From Nitratireductor alexandrii (lineage in GTDB: Bacteria; Pseudomonadota; Alphaproteobacteria; Rhizobiales; Rhizobiaceae): a stretch of DNA of 64,000 nt. The first letter of the stretch is position 1; every line of letters begins with the position of its first letter. The stretch lies in contig NZ_RBVY01000004.1 of NCBI RefSeq assembly GCF_004000215.1, positions 1 through 64,000 on the forward strand, written 5' to 3'. Under the pieces are notes generated by a model, which searched no databases, had not been told where the DNA came from, and saw only the letters and a list, made by a program, of their open reading frames with translations. The position numbers and the translations under genes were made by a program. Below, piece by piece: positions 63,631 to 64,000 of this stretch.

Positions 63631-63776
63631 CGGCGTCCGGAAGACGATCCTAGCAGGTCGAATATGCCTACGCACCTCTGTCGGCTCTGTCCGCCCGGCA
63701 ACGGTTCCACGAAAGCCTTGGCGGCGTGTCGCGTGGGCCACGCGAGGGGGGCGGCCTATCGTGCCGGTCTCTCCCC

Positions 63777-64000
63777 TCAGGCGAGCACGATGCGGCACAG
63801 GGCAACATGCCCCGCGTGCCGGATTTTCCAAGGGTTTGCGAGAGAGGCGAGGGCCGGTTCCAGCTCTTGCTTGAATTTCCCTCTTGCACGGGGGCGTAAG
63901 CCTGCTTGCCAAGGTGGATTCGTGTCACGAAACACGACTTGCCTTTTGGCGTGAATGACCTTGCTCTCCGGCAGGTCTTCTTGAAGCAGCCTATAGGATC
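63777..64000 (-). CDS. C-terminal part of a gene cut by the window end
   Basis: On the minus strand an open frame runs from the right edge for 73 codons to a TGA at 63777-63779, with no start inside the window. It ends KIRHAGHVALCRIVLA and includes KRQVVFRDTNPPWQ. The composition is protein-like and it is convergent with the LysE gene. I do not recognise the family. 63631-63776 holds nothing else. Confidence 0.5.
   Translation of the reverse strand, partial: SYRLLQEDLPESKVIHAKRQVVFRDTNPPWQAGLRPRARGKFKQELEPALASLANPWKIRHAGHVALCRIVLA

Noticed and set aside
63664-63954. 96-aa plus-strand gene at the right end
   Set aside because: Cys/Arg/Ala-rich shadow, mostly antisense to the more protein-like minus-strand frame that runs off the window.

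Overview
The window is a stretch of high-GC alphaproteobacterial chromosome, most likely Rhizobiales/Hyphomicrobiales. The evidence is the nuoA-N cluster followed by birA, rnj, mce, a DUF1467 gene and proS; the divK-pleD pair preceded by a DUF3572 gene; LexA boxes of the alphaproteobacterial type GAAC-N7-GAAC; and several small proteins of rhizobial type. Coding density is high and most genes are ordinary housekeeping or transport genes. I see no phage, insertion sequence, CRISPR array or recognisable defence system.

Layout. 1-4327: start of a class III alcohol dehydrogenase gene (window edge) and the ugpBAEC glycerol-3-phosphate uptake operon, all on the minus strand. 4616-10871: a small potassium-channel-like protein, the biotin-carrying propionyl-CoA carboxylase subunit, and the replicative polymerase gene dnaE. 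10872-14784: an accessory patch with two copies of a ~107-bp interspersed repeat, two tiny basic proteins, a cold-shock gene, a severed copy of the dinB 3' end, a methyltransferase, and SOS-regulated dinB. 14841-20605: GNAT, HAD, DUF3572, DivK/PleD cell-cycle signalling, a structured intergenic region that probably encodes a small RNA, rpmG, an AraC regulator and a TerB-like protein. 20618-25584: a peptide/opine ABC transporter. 25676-32983: MFS exporter, NUDIX hydrolase, DUF983 protein, RNase R and topoisomerase I, tightly packed on the minus strand. 33344-35543: two small conserved proteins and a YcaQ-type crosslink glycosylase. 35877-52461: complex I (nuoA-N) with four extra genes inside the operon and an unusually long NuoE. 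52466-59490: birA, rnj, mce, DUF1467, proS, lolC/E, lolD. 59697-59842: a LexA-controlled 28-residue membrane microprotein. 59996-62503: ggt and lipB. 62759-64000: tRNA-Leu(GAG) followed by DNA of visibly lower GC with a LysE-family exporter and a gene cut by the window end.

Functional links. BirA would biotinylate PccA, and methylmalonyl-CoA epimerase works just after propionyl-CoA carboxylase, although the carboxylase beta subunit and the mutase are not in the window. dinB and the microprotein share the LexA operator type, so both should respond to DNA damage; YcaQ adds crosslink repair. Two proteins of the nuo operon (NuoE C-terminus and the 231-aa protein at 41848) share a helix-hairpin-helix-like domain, which suggests an accessory role tied to complex I.

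The most interesting items are the SOS microprotein at 59756, the candidate small RNAs at 18494-18654 and 55816-55958, the accessory nuo genes, and the methyltransferase bracketed by direct repeats of the dinB 3' end. Start codons were chosen by eye from ribosome-binding sites, overlaps and family length; no database search was possible.
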